In this document: one piece after another, positions 7,179-16,496 of the stretch
Numbering within the stretch: position 1 is the first letter of the stretch
Layout: the number at the start of each line of letters is the position of its first letter
Assembly (NCBI GenBank): GCA_022771205.1
Contig: JALFCF010000007.1
Span: 1 to 64,000 of the forward strand
Direction of reading: 5' to 3'
Origin: Mycoplasmatota bacterium
GTDB lineage: Bacteria > Bacillota_I > Bacilli_A > RF39 > UBA660
DNA length: 64,000 nt
Made by a program: the position numbers and the translations under genes
Notes under the pieces: model-generated
The model's input: the letters and a program-made list of their open reading frames with translations, nothing else
The model's database searches: none
What the model was told of the DNA's origin: nothing

Positions 7179-8070
7179 AATGTTAGGTAGAAGTATTAGA
7201 GATGCCTTTAAAAGTGTAATAAGAAATTTTAGTTTATCTCTAGCATCTATTTCTTGTATCACAATTACATTAATTATAGTTGCAATTGCAATAATGGCAT
7301 CATTCAATGTTCAAAATTTTACCAAGGAAATAGAAAAAGATTTAACAATCGTAATATTCTTAAATAATGATGCCACAGAAGAAGATGTAACATCAGTAGA
7401 ACAAAGATTAAGAAAAATACCAAATGTCGATAAAAAAAGTATAACTTTCGAGTCAAAACAAGAAGTAAAAGAAGATATGCAGAAAGAATCAGAAGTATTT
7501 GATACCGTATTAGATGAATGGGATGACTCAGAAAGCCCATTAAAAGATACTTTTCAGGTAAAAGTAAAGAATGTAGAGAATATAGCATTAACAGCAAAGA
7601 AAATAGAAAAAATTGATCAGGTAAATACAGTAAGATATGGTGAAGGAATGGTAGATAAAATGATAACCGCCTTTTCATCTATTGAAAAAGTAACATGTGG
7701 AATAGTAATAGCCCTAGTAGTAGTAACTATATTCTTAATCATAAATACTATCAAACTAACAATCTCAGCAAGACGTAGAGAGATTGGAATTATGCGTTTG
7801 GTAGGAGCAAGTAATTTTACAATAAAGACACCGTTTATTATAGAAGGAATGATTCTAGGGTTATTAGGTTCAATAGTTCCAATTATTTTCACAACATATG
7901 GTTACTTAGCTTTCTATAATCATTTTGATGGTTATTTATTTACTCAGCTAATTCAATTGATTAAGCCAGAACCTTTTATCTATTCTACAGCAGGAATTGT
8001 TGTAATAATTGGAATCTTAGTTGGTATGGTTGGTAGTGCCGGTGCCGTAAGAAAATATTTGAAAATATAA
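7165..8070 (+). CDS. ftsX: Cell-division protein FtsX
   Basis: This is the 301-residue polytopic partner of FtsE. The N-terminal TM segment (about 20-45) is followed by an extracellular domain (about 50-165) containing the KDTFQVKVKN stretch. Three further TM segments come next, with the conserved ARRREIGIMRLVGAS motif between TM2 and TM3. Its external domain normally contacts the coiled coil of the hydrolase encoded next, whose ATG overlaps the ftsX stop (TAATG). Confidence 0.93.
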   Translation: MKIFRMLGRSIRDAFKSVIRNFSLSLASISCITITLIIVAIAIMASFNVQNFTKEIEKDLTIVIFLNNDATEEDVTSVEQRLRKIPNVDKKSITFESKQEVKEDMQKESEVFDTVLDEWDDSESPLKDTFQVKVKNVENIALTAKKIEKIDQVNTVRYGEGMVDKMITAFSSIEKVTCGIVIALVVVTIFLIINTIKLTISARRREIGIMRLVGASNFTIKTPFIIEGMILGLLGSIVPIIFTTYGYLAFYNHFDGYLFTQLIQLIKPEPFIYSTAGIVVIIGILVGMVGSAGAVRKYLKI

Positions 8071-9290
8071 TGAAGAAATTAACTATAATTTTAACTAGTT
8101 GTCTAATTGTAGTCTCTATGTTAGCACTACCAATAGAAACAAGAGCTAAAACAATTAGTCAATTTGAAGCAGAAGCAGAAAAATTAACGAAAGAATTAGA
8201 AGAACAGAAAAGTAAGCTAGTTACGAATGAAAAAGAAATTAAAGAAATAAAAGCCAAAATTTCTGATATTGAAAATCAAGTTACACAGACAGAAAATGAT
8301 ATTGTTTCTTTAGAAGAAGAAATAAATAAAAGTAACCAAGAAATTAAAGAAAAAAGTGAAGAAAGTAAAAAAATATTAGAATACTATCAAATCGCTAATG
8401 GAGAAAATGCATATCTTGAGTACGCCTTTGGAGCAACCAGTATTACAGACATGATATATAGAATGTCCGTTGTTGAACAATTAACAGAATATAATGACAA
8501 AATAATGAAAGAGTTAGAAGACTTGATAGAAAAAAATAAGCAACAACAAAAAGATTTGACAGAAAAAAAAGAATCTCTAAAAAAACTACAAGAAGAACTA
8601 AATTCAGAGAGTGAAAAGATAGCAGATGAAAATGCTAAGATTAGAGTTGGAATGCCTACTATCGAAGAACAGATAAAAGCTGCGAAAAGTAATGTACAAT
8701 ATTATAAAAGCTTAGGCTGTGGGGCTAACGAAGATATCCAAGCCTGTCAGTATAGAATTCAGCAATCAAGTGGTGGAAGCGGTGGATCTGTTCCAAGTGC
8801 AAATGGTTTCCTTAGACCAATGGAATACGGATATATCACACAATATTATGGAAATAGAGGTCACTTAGGTATTGATTTAGGATCATCTAATAAATCTATT
8901 ACTATTTATCCAATCGCTGCCGGACAATTATTCTTTGCAGGTTATGATAATGCAGGTGCTTATATTGTAATATTGCGCCATAATATTGGGGGAAGATATG
9001 TCTATGCTACATACGCACATATGAGAAGCTTTAGCTCTGCGGTGGCTCCATATGTCAATGGTACATGGGGAACAAGTGCAAGTATTAGTGATGGACCAAT
9101 CATTTCTGCATATACACCTATCGGAAATATGGGATCAACTGGAAATTCTTCAGGACCACATTTACATCTTGAAATGTCAACATGTAGTTGGCATAAAGGT
9201 GGAGGGTGTCTAAGTTACAGTGCCTATACTGCTAGAGTATTTAATCCAGCAAATGATGTTACATTCCCATCAAGTTGGAATAATAGATAA
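8070..9290 (+). CDS. Secreted coiled-coil M23 peptidase (PcsB/CwlO-like septal hydrolase)
   Basis: The 406-residue exported protein has a signal peptide (about 1-26, ending near ETRAKT), a long Lys/Glu coiled coil (about 30-220), a short Gly/Ser linker with two Cys nearby, and a C-terminal M23/LytM metallopeptidase domain. Zinc ligands are visible in GHLGIDLG and in SGPHLHLE. The position directly after ftsEX matches systems in which FtsEX gates a coiled-coil peptidoglycan hydrolase at the septum (PcsB in streptococci, CwlO in Bacillus). Those use CHAP or NlpC domains respectively, so the LytM-type domain here is more like EnvC/MepM, but with an apparently active site. Confidence 0.85.
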   Translation: MKKLTIILTSCLIVVSMLALPIETRAKTISQFEAEAEKLTKELEEQKSKLVTNEKEIKEIKAKISDIENQVTQTENDIVSLEEEINKSNQEIKEKSEESKKILEYYQIANGENAYLEYAFGATSITDMIYRMSVVEQLTEYNDKIMKELEDLIEKNKQQQKDLTEKKESLKKLQEELNSESEKIADENAKIRVGMPTIEEQIKAAKSNVQYYKSLGCGANEDIQACQYRIQQSSGGSGGSVPSANGFLRPMEYGYITQYYGNRGHLGIDLGSSNKSITIYPIAAGQLFFAGYDNAGAYIVILRHNIGGRYVYATYAHMRSFSSAVAPYVNGTWGTSASISDGPIISAYTPIGNMGSTGNSSGPHLHLEMSTCSWHKGGGCLSYSAYTARVFNPANDVTFPSSWNNR

Positions 9291-9317
9291 AAAAGGTATA
9301 TTACGATACCTTTTTTA
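9289..9317. terminator. Terminator after the ftsEX-peptidase operon
   Basis: AAAAAAGGTAT pairs with ATACCTTTTTT around the loop ATTACG. It may also serve the convergent minus-strand gene ending at 9327. Confidence 0.85.
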
Positions 9318-9326
9318 TTTTATGTT

Positions 9327-10055
9327 TTAATAATATCTATCTTCCATCTTTTTAGCATATTGTAAAACGCCTTCTCCTAAAGTATTAGAATGTTCACTAA
9401 CGCTTTCAAAAAAATGTATAGGCGCATAAGCCCTTAGTGTATCAACAACGTAAGGCCTAACACAATCTAAACCATAAGTAAGTAAATATTCTTCAATCAT
9501 ATCTTCCATTAAATGAGTAAATTCACGACGGTTAGATGGCCTACAATAAGAGGAAAGACTATAGCTGCTATCATCGAAAACATATAATTTTTCATCCCCG
9601 CCTGCAATCCTACCAAGCATAATATTATAAGAATTCCAATCATCAAGCAAAATATCGTTTTCATTAAAAATTGGAATCTTTTCTTCTATTCTTTGAAAGT
9701 GCTCTAATGCTTCTTCTTTAGGAAGTTGAAAAAATGCTTCTGTAGCATTAGATGAAGAAGCTTCTATATAGTCTCGAGCACAACCAATATAATTTCCATT
9801 CTCATCTCGTACAAGATAGTTACTTAATAAAATAGGACTAGTATAAGGTGATAATTGAATAAACTTTTCCAGCATCTTTTCATCAGGAAAAAAGATTTCT
9901 TCACCACTTAAGCCAGACTCATTTAAATATAGTTTTACTGTTAAGATACGGTCATCATCCCAAACTTTATAACATTTACCACTAGCCCCAGCATCCAAAA
10001 AATCAGTTTTAGGATAAATAAAATATTCTCTATCATTAATATAAATAGGAACCAT
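9327..10055 (-). CDS. Protein-kinase-like protein of unknown substrate
   Basis: The 242-residue protein is soluble and has features of a reduced protein-kinase fold. It has a glycine loop GASGKCYKV (23-31), a possible beta-3 lysine in TVKLY (K41), DDWNSYNIML (138-147) in place of the catalytic HxD...N loop, and VFDDSSY (159-165) in place of DFG. The loop keeps Asp and Asn, so nucleotide binding is plausible. The start is the ATG at 10055 with AGGAGG upstream; an upstream extension on the same strand is rejected because it runs through the promoter. The gene is divergent from the 835-residue gene at 10223. The kinase assignment is by eye. Confidence 0.5.
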   Translation of the reverse strand: MVPIYINDREYFIYPKTDFLDAGASGKCYKVWDDDRILTVKLYLNESGLSGEEIFFPDEKMLEKFIQLSPYTSPILLSNYLVRDENGNYIGCARDYIEASSSNATEAFFQLPKEEALEHFQRIEEKIPIFNENDILLDDWNSYNIMLGRIAGGDEKLYVFDDSSYSLSSYCRPSNRREFTHLMEDMIEEYLLTYGLDCVRPYVVDTLRAYAPIHFFESVSEHSNTLGEGVLQYAKKMEDRYY

Positions 10056-10083
10056 ATTATACCTCCTCGTTTCAGGGCCTACT

Positions 10084-10089
10084 ATTATA
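10084..10089 (-). promoter_or_regulatory. -10 box for the kinase-like gene
   Basis: TATAAT on the minus strand (10089-10084), about 30 nt before the start codon. No clear -35 was found. Confidence 0.45.
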
Positions 10090-10222
10090 TCATAAATATA
10101 TAGAAAATAAAAGATTGTAAATAAATAAATAAAAGAGTATGATAAAGGCAAAAGAAACTAGTGTGCTTAAAAACAAACAGAGATGTTTTAGATAGATAAA
10201 TTTTAAGTAAAGGATATAGTTT

Positions 10223-12730
10223 ATGGAAAAGAAAAAAACAGGACAAAAAGAAATAGTAAAGCTATCAATTGAGTTATTAGACAGGGTAGAAACAGTAGAA
10301 GAAATTGAAAATATTTTAGGAGTAAAAATAACAAAAGAAACATTATCACTAATTGGAAAAGAATTAAATAATAGAAAAAGAAAGTCAGCAGCTGCCAAAA
10401 GAAAATACGCTGCAATAGGAAACAGAGAATTAGTTGCTGAACAAAAGGCTGCAAATAAGAAACTAGATCTAACTTATCAAAAGTTTCTCCAACTACGTCA
10501 GCAGGTATATAGTGGATCAACAGATACAAAAAGTGAAAGAGAATTATTAATTCAAAATATAGAAGAGAGCAATTGTTGGTTAGATAAAGAAGATAAGCTG
10601 TTATTTGATACATATCTAACTTCAAAAGTACACGGTGATAGAATAGATATACTAAGAGAATTAACATCCAGATATTTAGAGAATGTTGGGGAGTTACTAG
10701 ATATAGAGTTATATACAACGAAAAATATAGAAGGAATGGAAGAAGAACATAAAAGTCCAGTAAGAAAACATTTAATGCCATGGACAAAAACAATGCCTCC
10801 AACTAAAGAAATGTATCATCCTTATGAAGAAAAATTAAAAGAAATCATCAATCGCGCGAATCAAAGTAAAGCTATGATAAAATTCCTACAAAGACTAGAA
10901 GAAGTAGAAAGTATAGAATTATCAAAAGTAGATAGATTAGAAATAACTACAGAAGAATTATTAGAAAAGAGAGAATTCATAATACCAACAAATGAAATAG
11001 AAGAAAGATATCAAAAGTTTTTACAGTATATAGATAAAGGAAACTATAGAACGTCTTTAATATCTAGTTTACAAAACAGTTTGCCAGAAGAAGTTATAAC
11101 ACTCTTAAATGAAATGAAAAGTTTACCAAGATTTCAACTAGATGAAATGATAACATTAGCAAAACATTTAATTAAAAACAAAAGAAATCAAATAGGAAAA
11201 AGCGATACAAATGCTAAAGATACAGAAAAAAGATTTTTAAAACAACTAGAAATAGCTTTTGAAAATATTAGACCACAAATTTATCTAGAAGAGGAAGATA
11301 CAAAAGCCTATTTTGATATTCTCCAGGTACTTTTAAATGATGATAGAAATTATGAATATATTAAGAAATTATTAGAAATTGATGAGTTTAAAAACGCCAG
11401 GCAAGCTATAAAAATAAAAGAAGGAAAAGGTAGAAAAAAGGTAAGAATAACTGAAAAAAAACATGTTACATTATATATTCTAGATCAGTTTATTAAGAAT
11501 TATAAATTAAAGTTACTAAATCAAAAGAAAGAATATATAGAACCAAGTTATTATAAGGAAATATTAAAACAATTTATTAAACAAGGTGCAAAATTAACAT
11601 CAAAAGAATTAATGGAGTATAATCAGAGGTTAGATGAATTTAGAGAATATATAAAAGGTAAAGGATATCAGAATACCAATCAAGTATTAGAAGATATTAA
11701 TGAAATCAACTACATTCGTCCTATATCAAAATCTAAAAGAATGTCTAAACAACCGCAGCAGATAGAATATAAAGAAGAAAGATATCAATTTGCATTAGAT
11801 ACAGGCGTTGAACAAAATAAAAATCATGATTATCCTGAATTTATACCAAGTGATATAATCAGAACATTCCAAATAGAAGGCTTAGAACCATATGCTTTTT
11901 CAATAGAATATCAAAATGATGGCAGTAGAAAAATAGGAGTTCATGTGTTAGATACAACAAAAGTTATAAACGAGAATCCAGATTTCTTAAATGATATAAA
12001 AGAAGAAAATGAACAAGTTCCTAGATTAGATACTACAAGAATCTATCCTACATATTCTTTTCAAACAGGAATTGGTAACGATAATGAATTATATCATGGA
12101 GAAATGACTCCTTCAAATATCTTAATCCAAACCTATTTTAATGAAGAAGATCAACAACAATATAGAAACTACCCTGAATTAAAAGAAATGGCAAATTGGT
12201 TAAGACTATTACAAATAAATATAGAAGCAGAAAATAATGAGTATTTTGAAGGAAGTATGAAAGATTTGATTGCTAGCCATTTATCAAGAAAAATATCAAC
12301 TCAACTAGAAGCAGGAAAAGTACCCTTTATTTACAAAGCAGCATTACCAGATCAAGAAAAACTAATAGAGAAGAATCATAATAACACCTGTGATATATTA
12401 TTCAAGATTCCTAAACCAACAGCGCATAGAATTTATGATATTTTAGACCAAAAAGAATCAACAGCTACTTATTACATACCTAATAAAACAAAATTAAGTA
12501 AAATAGAAACAGACTCAATGACATTAGAAGGAACCTATTTACTAGAAACACTACATAGAATACAAGAACAACGATATAATCCAGATGAAGCATCAGAAGA
12601 GATAAAAATATTATTACAAGAGTTAAACAGTAACCATGAATATGTACCATCTTGTTTAAGCAGTCATAATGATAGACAAGTTGATAGGATGATAAAAATA
12701 TATAAAAGAAACAAAAAGGGACAAAACTAA
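10223..12730 (+). CDS. Large helical protein with a possible degenerate RNB (RNase II/R-like) C-terminal region
   Basis: The 835-residue protein has no signal peptide or TM segment. Residues 1 to about 510 are charged and helical with no family I recognise. Residues about 540-790 show the order of an RNB domain: a TFQIEG...AFSIE strand pair, then DGSRKIGVHVLDTTKVI (compare the DG-W-LGVHIADVS of RNase R), then a helix with MKDLIASHLSRKI and VPFIYKAALPDQEK (compare the IEE-MI-AN and P-LYR-H of RNase R). The clustered catalytic aspartates of active RNases (D-D-DDA) are absent, so an inactive RNA-binding relative is inferred. ATG 10223 follows AAAGGA. It is divergent from the kinase-like gene. 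Confidence 0.45.
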   Translation: MEKKKTGQKEIVKLSIELLDRVETVEEIENILGVKITKETLSLIGKELNNRKRKSAAAKRKYAAIGNRELVAEQKAANKKLDLTYQKFLQLRQQVYSGSTDTKSERELLIQNIEESNCWLDKEDKLLFDTYLTSKVHGDRIDILRELTSRYLENVGELLDIELYTTKNIEGMEEEHKSPVRKHLMPWTKTMPPTKEMYHPYEEKLKEIINRANQSKAMIKFLQRLEEVESIELSKVDRLEITTEELLEKREFIIPTNEIEERYQKFLQYIDKGNYRTSLISSLQNSLPEEVITLLNEMKSLPRFQLDEMITLAKHLIKNKRNQIGKSDTNAKDTEKRFLKQLEIAFENIRPQIYLEEEDTKAYFDILQVLLNDDRNYEYIKKLLEIDEFKNARQAIKIKEGKGRKKVRITEKKHVTLYILDQFIKNYKLKLLNQKKEYIEPSYYKEILKQFIKQGAKLTSKELMEYNQRLDEFREYIKGKGYQNTNQVLEDINEINYIRPISKSKRMSKQPQQIEYKEERYQFALDTGVEQNKNHDYPEFIPSDIIRTFQIEGLEPYAFSIEYQNDGSRKIGVHVLDTTKVINENPDFLNDIKEENEQVPRLDTTRIYPTYSFQTGIGNDNELYHGEMTPSNILIQTYFNEEDQQQYRNYPELKEMANWLRLLQINIEAENNEYFEGSMKDLIASHLSRKISTQLEAGKVPFIYKAALPDQEKLIEKNHNNTCDILFKIPKPTAHRIYDILDQKESTATYYIPNKTKLSKIETDSMTLEGTYLLETLHRIQEQRYNPDEASEEIKILLQELNSNHEYVPSCLSSHNDRQVDRMIKIYKRNKKGQN

Positions 12731-12745
12731 CATTTGCCCTTTTTT
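12713..12745 (+). terminator. Terminator overlapping the end of the 835-residue gene
   Basis: AAAAAGGG (12713-12720) pairs with CCCTTTTT (12737-12744). The stop codon TAA (12728-12730) lies in the loop. Confidence 0.75.
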
Positions 12746-12768
12746 AGTGTAATTATACATTTTTCAAC

Positions 12769-12797
12769 TTGATAAAATAGGCGTCAATAGCTATACT
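12769..12797 (+). promoter_or_regulatory. Promoter of the HAD gene
   Basis: TTGATA (12769-12774), 17-nt spacer, TATACT (12792-12797), 20 nt before the start codon. Confidence 0.65.
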
Positions 12798-12817
12798 TTT
12801 GTTAGGAAGTGAAGATT

Positions 12818-13609
12818 ATGAAATATAAAATTATTGCAATGGACTTTGATGGAACATTACTAACAGATGATAAAAAAGTAAGTTCTAAAACAGAAAAAGT
12901 ATTACGAGAATTAAAGAAAGAAGGTTATTATATCGTTGGAGCCACAGCTAGAACGCTAGATGGTTTAAGAGATGTTGTACCAATTGATATGTTTAATTAT
13001 ATTATTATTAATAATGGAGTTTCTATATACAATATAGATGAGAATACAGACGAATGGATGGGATACTTAACACAACAAGAAGCTCAAAGTATTACTGAAA
13101 AAGTGGAAAAGTATGCTACACAAATAGATATAATTTCAGGGAACAAATACTATATTTATAAACAAAAGAAAAATAGTGATTTACCATTTATTATAGATAT
13201 TGACTCCATAGAAGAAGTAAATGAAAAGATTGCCAGAATGAATATCTTTCTAGAACCAGGAGAAGATGCTAAAAAACATTACGAATGGATAACCAATAAT
13301 TTTTCTAACGTAAATTGCTTCATAATGCAAGATTCAAAAGACGAAAGACAATGGCTAATAATAAATCCACAAAATATAAATAAACAACACACATTAGCTC
13401 ATTTAGGAGATACCCTAGATATTTCAATGGAAGAAATGATATTTTTTGGCGATGGTTTAAATGATTTAGAGGTAATAGAAAGCGTTGGAATGGGAGTCGC
13501 TATGGGAAACGCTCTTCCTGAAGTAAAAGAAAATGCCAAAGCAGTCACTACATCTAATGAAGAAGATGGTATTGCAGAATTTGTATTAAAATTAAAGAAA
13601 AAAAGATAA
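12818..13609 (+). CDS. HAD-superfamily Cof-type sugar-phosphate phosphatase
   Basis: The 263-residue protein has HAD motif I DFDGTLLTDD (residues 8-17), motif II near GATARTLD, the motif III Lys region, and motif IV FFGDGLNDLEVI, all as in the Cof/YidA subfamily of IIB-capped phosphatases acting on sugar phosphates, flavin precursors or nucleotide substrates. The exact substrate is unknown. The ATG at 12818 is preferred to a GTG at 12809 that lies against the AGGAAG ribosome binding site. The gene is monocistronic, with its own promoter and terminator. Confidence 0.85.
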   Translation: MKYKIIAMDFDGTLLTDDKKVSSKTEKVLRELKKEGYYIVGATARTLDGLRDVVPIDMFNYIIINNGVSIYNIDENTDEWMGYLTQQEAQSITEKVEKYATQIDIISGNKYYIYKQKKNSDLPFIIDIDSIEEVNEKIARMNIFLEPGEDAKKHYEWITNNFSNVNCFIMQDSKDERQWLIINPQNINKQHTLAHLGDTLDISMEEMIFFGDGLNDLEVIESVGMGVAMGNALPEVKENAKAVTTSNEEDGIAEFVLKLKKKR

Positions 13610-13632
13610 AGTATAATACTCTATCTTTTTTT
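13600..13632 (+). terminator. Terminator of the HAD gene
   Basis: AAAAAGATA pairs with TATCTTTTT with an inner AGTAT/ATACT stem. The stop codon is within the 5' arm. Confidence 0.75.
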
Positions 13633-14431
13633 GCAAAACTATATTGTAAAACTTTTTGAGGATTATTATTTTCTAGTGAATAACCCTTAAAAGTTAACCA
13701 AACCTCCTCATCTTCCAATGTGGCAAAGCCCGGAACGGCCAAACCATGTGGGTTTTTAGACAGAAAAAGATTGCTACAGGATGTAATAGAAATGTGCTTT
13801 TTATATTTATAAAAAGCATGACCATGTCCATGCAAAGATATTAAAGATTCGGTATTCGGTTGAAGCGGTTCATAGATTAAAGTTGGATGATTTAAAGACA
13901 ATAAAGAGTTTCCAAAAGAAATACAACATCTCCCCTCTCCTATAGAAAACACATCTTCCCTTTTTGCTGGGATATGCTGCCATAAGTTCATACCTACTTC
14001 CTCAAACCTTTTGGGTAATAAGATTCAAAATCAACCAATTGAGTATAACATTCAAAAATAGCACGATTAGGGTTGTTTTTACTACGATAATAAAAGCCAT
14101 GAAATAAATCACCAAGATTTAATACCACTTGAATATTGTTATCATCAAAAAAATCAAATGCACGATAAACTAAATTCCAATCTGTTTAATAATAACCAAT
14201 ATGAATATCAGAGATAATTCCTATTTTTGTGTCTGAAAGTCGAAATAGAGACTGCTTTTTTTGCAAAATTTTTTATAAAGATAACTTTTGTATGGAAGAA
14301 ACATTTGATTTTGTAGCAAACTCAATAATTCCTAACAATTGACCATGAGTTAGTTGATAGTAATCCATAATGTCATCAAAATTAGATAAATTAACTTTTT
14401 TTGCAATTTCTAAATATTATTTTTCATTCAT
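13612..14431 (-). pseudogene. Calcineurin-like metallophosphoesterase pseudogene
   Basis: Read on the minus strand from about 14431, this region gives broken pieces of a metallophosphoesterase. They are an N-terminal helical segment, IGIISDIHIGYY (metal motif DxH), VVLNLGDLFHGF (GDxxH), and, in another frame, a C-terminal piece from 13991 with LISLHGHGHAFY (GHxH). At least three in-frame stops interrupt the first half, and a deletion or frameshift near 13990 removes the expected GNHD block. The intact gene would have been roughly 270 residues. The last piece runs open into the HAD gene's 3' end. The decay marks recent loss of function. Confidence 0.7.
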
Positions 14432-14497
14432 ATCTATCACCATTTTTTTAATTGTACCAACAAAAATTACAAAACGCGTCGAAATATGGTAATTTCA

Positions 14498-14526
14498 TTG
14501 ACGAGCAGAAAAAAATTAGGTAGTAT
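14498..14526 (+). promoter_or_regulatory. Promoter of the GT8 gene
   Basis: TTGACG (14498-14503), 17 nt, TAGTAT (14521-14526), 18 nt before the start codon. Confidence 0.5.
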
Positions 14527-14543
14527 AAAGAGCAGGTGAAAGT

Positions 14544-15554
14544 ATGAAAAAAACAGGAATAATATATGCAACAAATAAAGAATATTTAACAATAACTTTG
14601 GCATCTATGTTATCTTTACTAGAATGTAATAAAGATAAAAAATTAAGAATTTATTTTATGACAGAAAATCTAACAAGCGATGATTATCAATTAATAGAAA
14701 AAATTTCTAAAAACTATCCACTTGTAAAACTATCTATTCATCCTATAGAATGTTATCACATAGATCAATACAAGATTCCTGGCTGGCAAAATACACAAGC
14801 AGCAAATGCTAGACTATTCTTTGAAAGAATACTAGATAACAAGCTTGATGAAGTAGAAGAAGTTTTATATTTAGATTCAGATACTATAATAGTAGATGAT
14901 TTATCAGAACTATCACAATATTCTGGGAGTATATATGCAGCACTAGACAACGTAGATCACGGATATATAGAGCAATTGGGAGTAACAAGATATTTTAACT
15001 CGGGGGTATTAAAAATTAATATAGACTGGTGGAAAAAAGGAAATGTAGAAAATAGAATAATTAGATTTGTAAGAGATAATCCTTTGAAACGTTTAAGTTA
15101 CCCTGACCAAGATGTACTAAACTGTGTTTTAGAAAATGATATTTGTGAATTACCAATGAATTATAATCTTCCACCGTCTATAAATATAATGAATAATCTA
15201 GTACTTAGTATACACTGTAAAAAAACAGATAAAGATATAGAAAACATAAAAAAAGCCAAACAAAACCCCAAAATATTGCATAGCTATGGTTTATTAGGAA
15301 TAAAACCTTGGACACATAATGCCATAAATCCATACAATGAAATTTTTAGAAAATATATATATGAGGTTAATCCCGAGTTCGAATTACAAGAATTAAGTGG
15401 AATGAAACAGTTTTTATCAGATAATCCAAGCTTATTCAACTATCTATTCTTATTGAAATCATATACTCCTGATTATTTCCAAAGATTAGCAAAGAACAGC
15501 ATGACACTATGTAAAAAGAATAAAACTAGTAAAAATAATAAATATCATGACTAA
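14544..15554 (+). CDS. Family 8 glycosyltransferase
   Basis: The 336-residue GT-A-fold retaining glycosyltransferase of family GT8 transfers glucose or galactose from a UDP-sugar to cell-surface glycan acceptors. Landmarks are IIYATNKEYL at the N-terminus, AANARLFFERIL, the metal-binding DxD in VLYLDSDTIIV (near residue 112), RYFNSGVLKINIDWW, YPDQDVLN (near 193) and a C-terminal HSYG...KPW metal/donor motif. It has no signal or TM segment, so it acts in the cytosol. It is flanked by a pseudogene and a gene-poor stretch and stands alone, so its glycan cannot be inferred. Confidence 0.88.
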   Translation: MKKTGIIYATNKEYLTITLASMLSLLECNKDKKLRIYFMTENLTSDDYQLIEKISKNYPLVKLSIHPIECYHIDQYKIPGWQNTQAANARLFFERILDNKLDEVEEVLYLDSDTIIVDDLSELSQYSGSIYAALDNVDHGYIEQLGVTRYFNSGVLKINIDWWKKGNVENRIIRFVRDNPLKRLSYPDQDVLNCVLENDICELPMNYNLPPSINIMNNLVLSIHCKKTDKDIENIKKAKQNPKILHSYGLLGIKPWTHNAINPYNEIFRKYIYEVNPEFELQELSGMKQFLSDNPSLFNYLFLLKSYTPDYFQRLAKNSMTLCKKNKTSKNNKYHD

Positions 15555-15922
15555 AAATATCAGAACAAGACAGCATTCATGAACGACATAAAAGAATGTA
15601 CAGTATGACCAAAGAAAAAAGCAAAAAATTATTATAAATAAAACACGCTAATATATTATTAGTGTGTTTTTATTTAATATAGCTATATTATCAATTTAAT
15701 TATTTGAAAAAACTATGTAAGTGTCTACGATCAATGATATATTTAACTTTTTACATATTAAGACATATATAAAGTTTGTATATCTTATAAATTACAGTTT
15801 ATCAAAAGTAAAGCATGATGTAAAAAATAATATATGTTAGATTCCACTATATTTGATTAGTTACTAACACTAGACATTGCTACATTAGTTAGATATAATA
15901 GCAATGAATTGGATGTGATAAA
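15555..15922. other. Intergenic stretch with a terminator and no gene
   Basis: No supported ORF. A short run of codons after the GT8 stop, in the +1 frame (KISEQDSIHERHKRMYS and on to about 15636), looks protein-like but has no start, so it may be a gene fragment. The rest, 15673-15900, is plain AT-rich sequence. Confidence 0.5.
15640..15672 (+). terminator. Terminator of the GT8 gene region
   Basis: AAAACAC (15640-15646) and CTAATA pair with TATTAG and GTGTTTT (15664-15670), then a T-rich tail. Confidence 0.75.
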
Positions 15923-16459
15923 GTGAATTTAAAAAAAGCATTTAACTCATTCTTAGATAAATATGATATTGTTGATCGTTATGATGATGAAAGCCTTATC
16001 TGTCATTATGAAAAGCTCTCTACTATAATGTTAAATGAAAAACAAATAAAACTAGTTAATAAAATGTTAGTTGAAAAAAACATATTCCCCACTTTAGCAT
16101 GTATAATATACATTATTCTAGTAGTAATTTTATTTATTTTTGCAGATATTAAAAATATTTCACAAATATTGTTATTATTATTTTTTTTAGTAACCGGAAT
16201 TATATTTTTTAAGAAAAATATAAAAAAATCTAATGAAAAGTGTAAATCCAGCACAAAAGCGTATTTAGCAACAGTTATTGAAAAAAAACGTGTAAGAGAT
16301 ACACATAGCTCATCCTATGGAATTGAAGTATTATTTGATTTCAATCAAAAGGATTTTATTTCACTAAACCATAACAGATTTGTGCGAAAAATAAAAGTAG
16401 GAGATAAAGTAATAGTTGTATTAACAAAAGAAAAACTAGTCATACCATATAATTATTAA
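15923..16459 (+). CDS. Hypothetical membrane protein with two TM segments
   Basis: The 178-residue protein starts with GTG behind GGATGTG. Residues 1-55 are soluble and charged. Two hydrophobic helices (about 57-75 and 80-98, PTLACIIYIILVVILFIF and ILLLLFFLVTGIIFF) form a hairpin. The remaining 80 residues are soluble with a beta-rich pattern (AYLATVIEKKRV, YGIEVLFDFN, VGDKVIVVLTKEKLVIPY) resembling the soluble part of DUF3592-like proteins. No homologue was recognised with confidence. It lies 37 nt before uvrB without a clear terminator, so cotranscription is possible. Confidence 0.6.
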   Translation: MNLKKAFNSFLDKYDIVDRYDDESLICHYEKLSTIMLNEKQIKLVNKMLVEKNIFPTLACIIYIILVVILFIFADIKNISQILLLLFFLVTGIIFFKKNIKKSNEKCKSSTKAYLATVIEKKRVRDTHSSSYGIEVLFDFNQKDFISLNHNRFVRKIKVGDKVIVVLTKEKLVIPYNY

Positions 16460-16496
16460 TGATTTATAAGTAGTTTAAGAAAGGAGATATCAAAGC

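Noticed and set aside
10221-10802. 193-codon minus-strand frame over the start of the 835-residue gene
   Set aside because: Very hydrophobic with no start signal; antisense to a better frame with consistent codon use and ribosome binding site.
15561-15640. Short coding-like run after the GT8 gene
   Set aside because: It has no start codon or ribosome binding site and ends at 15636; treated as a possible fragment only.
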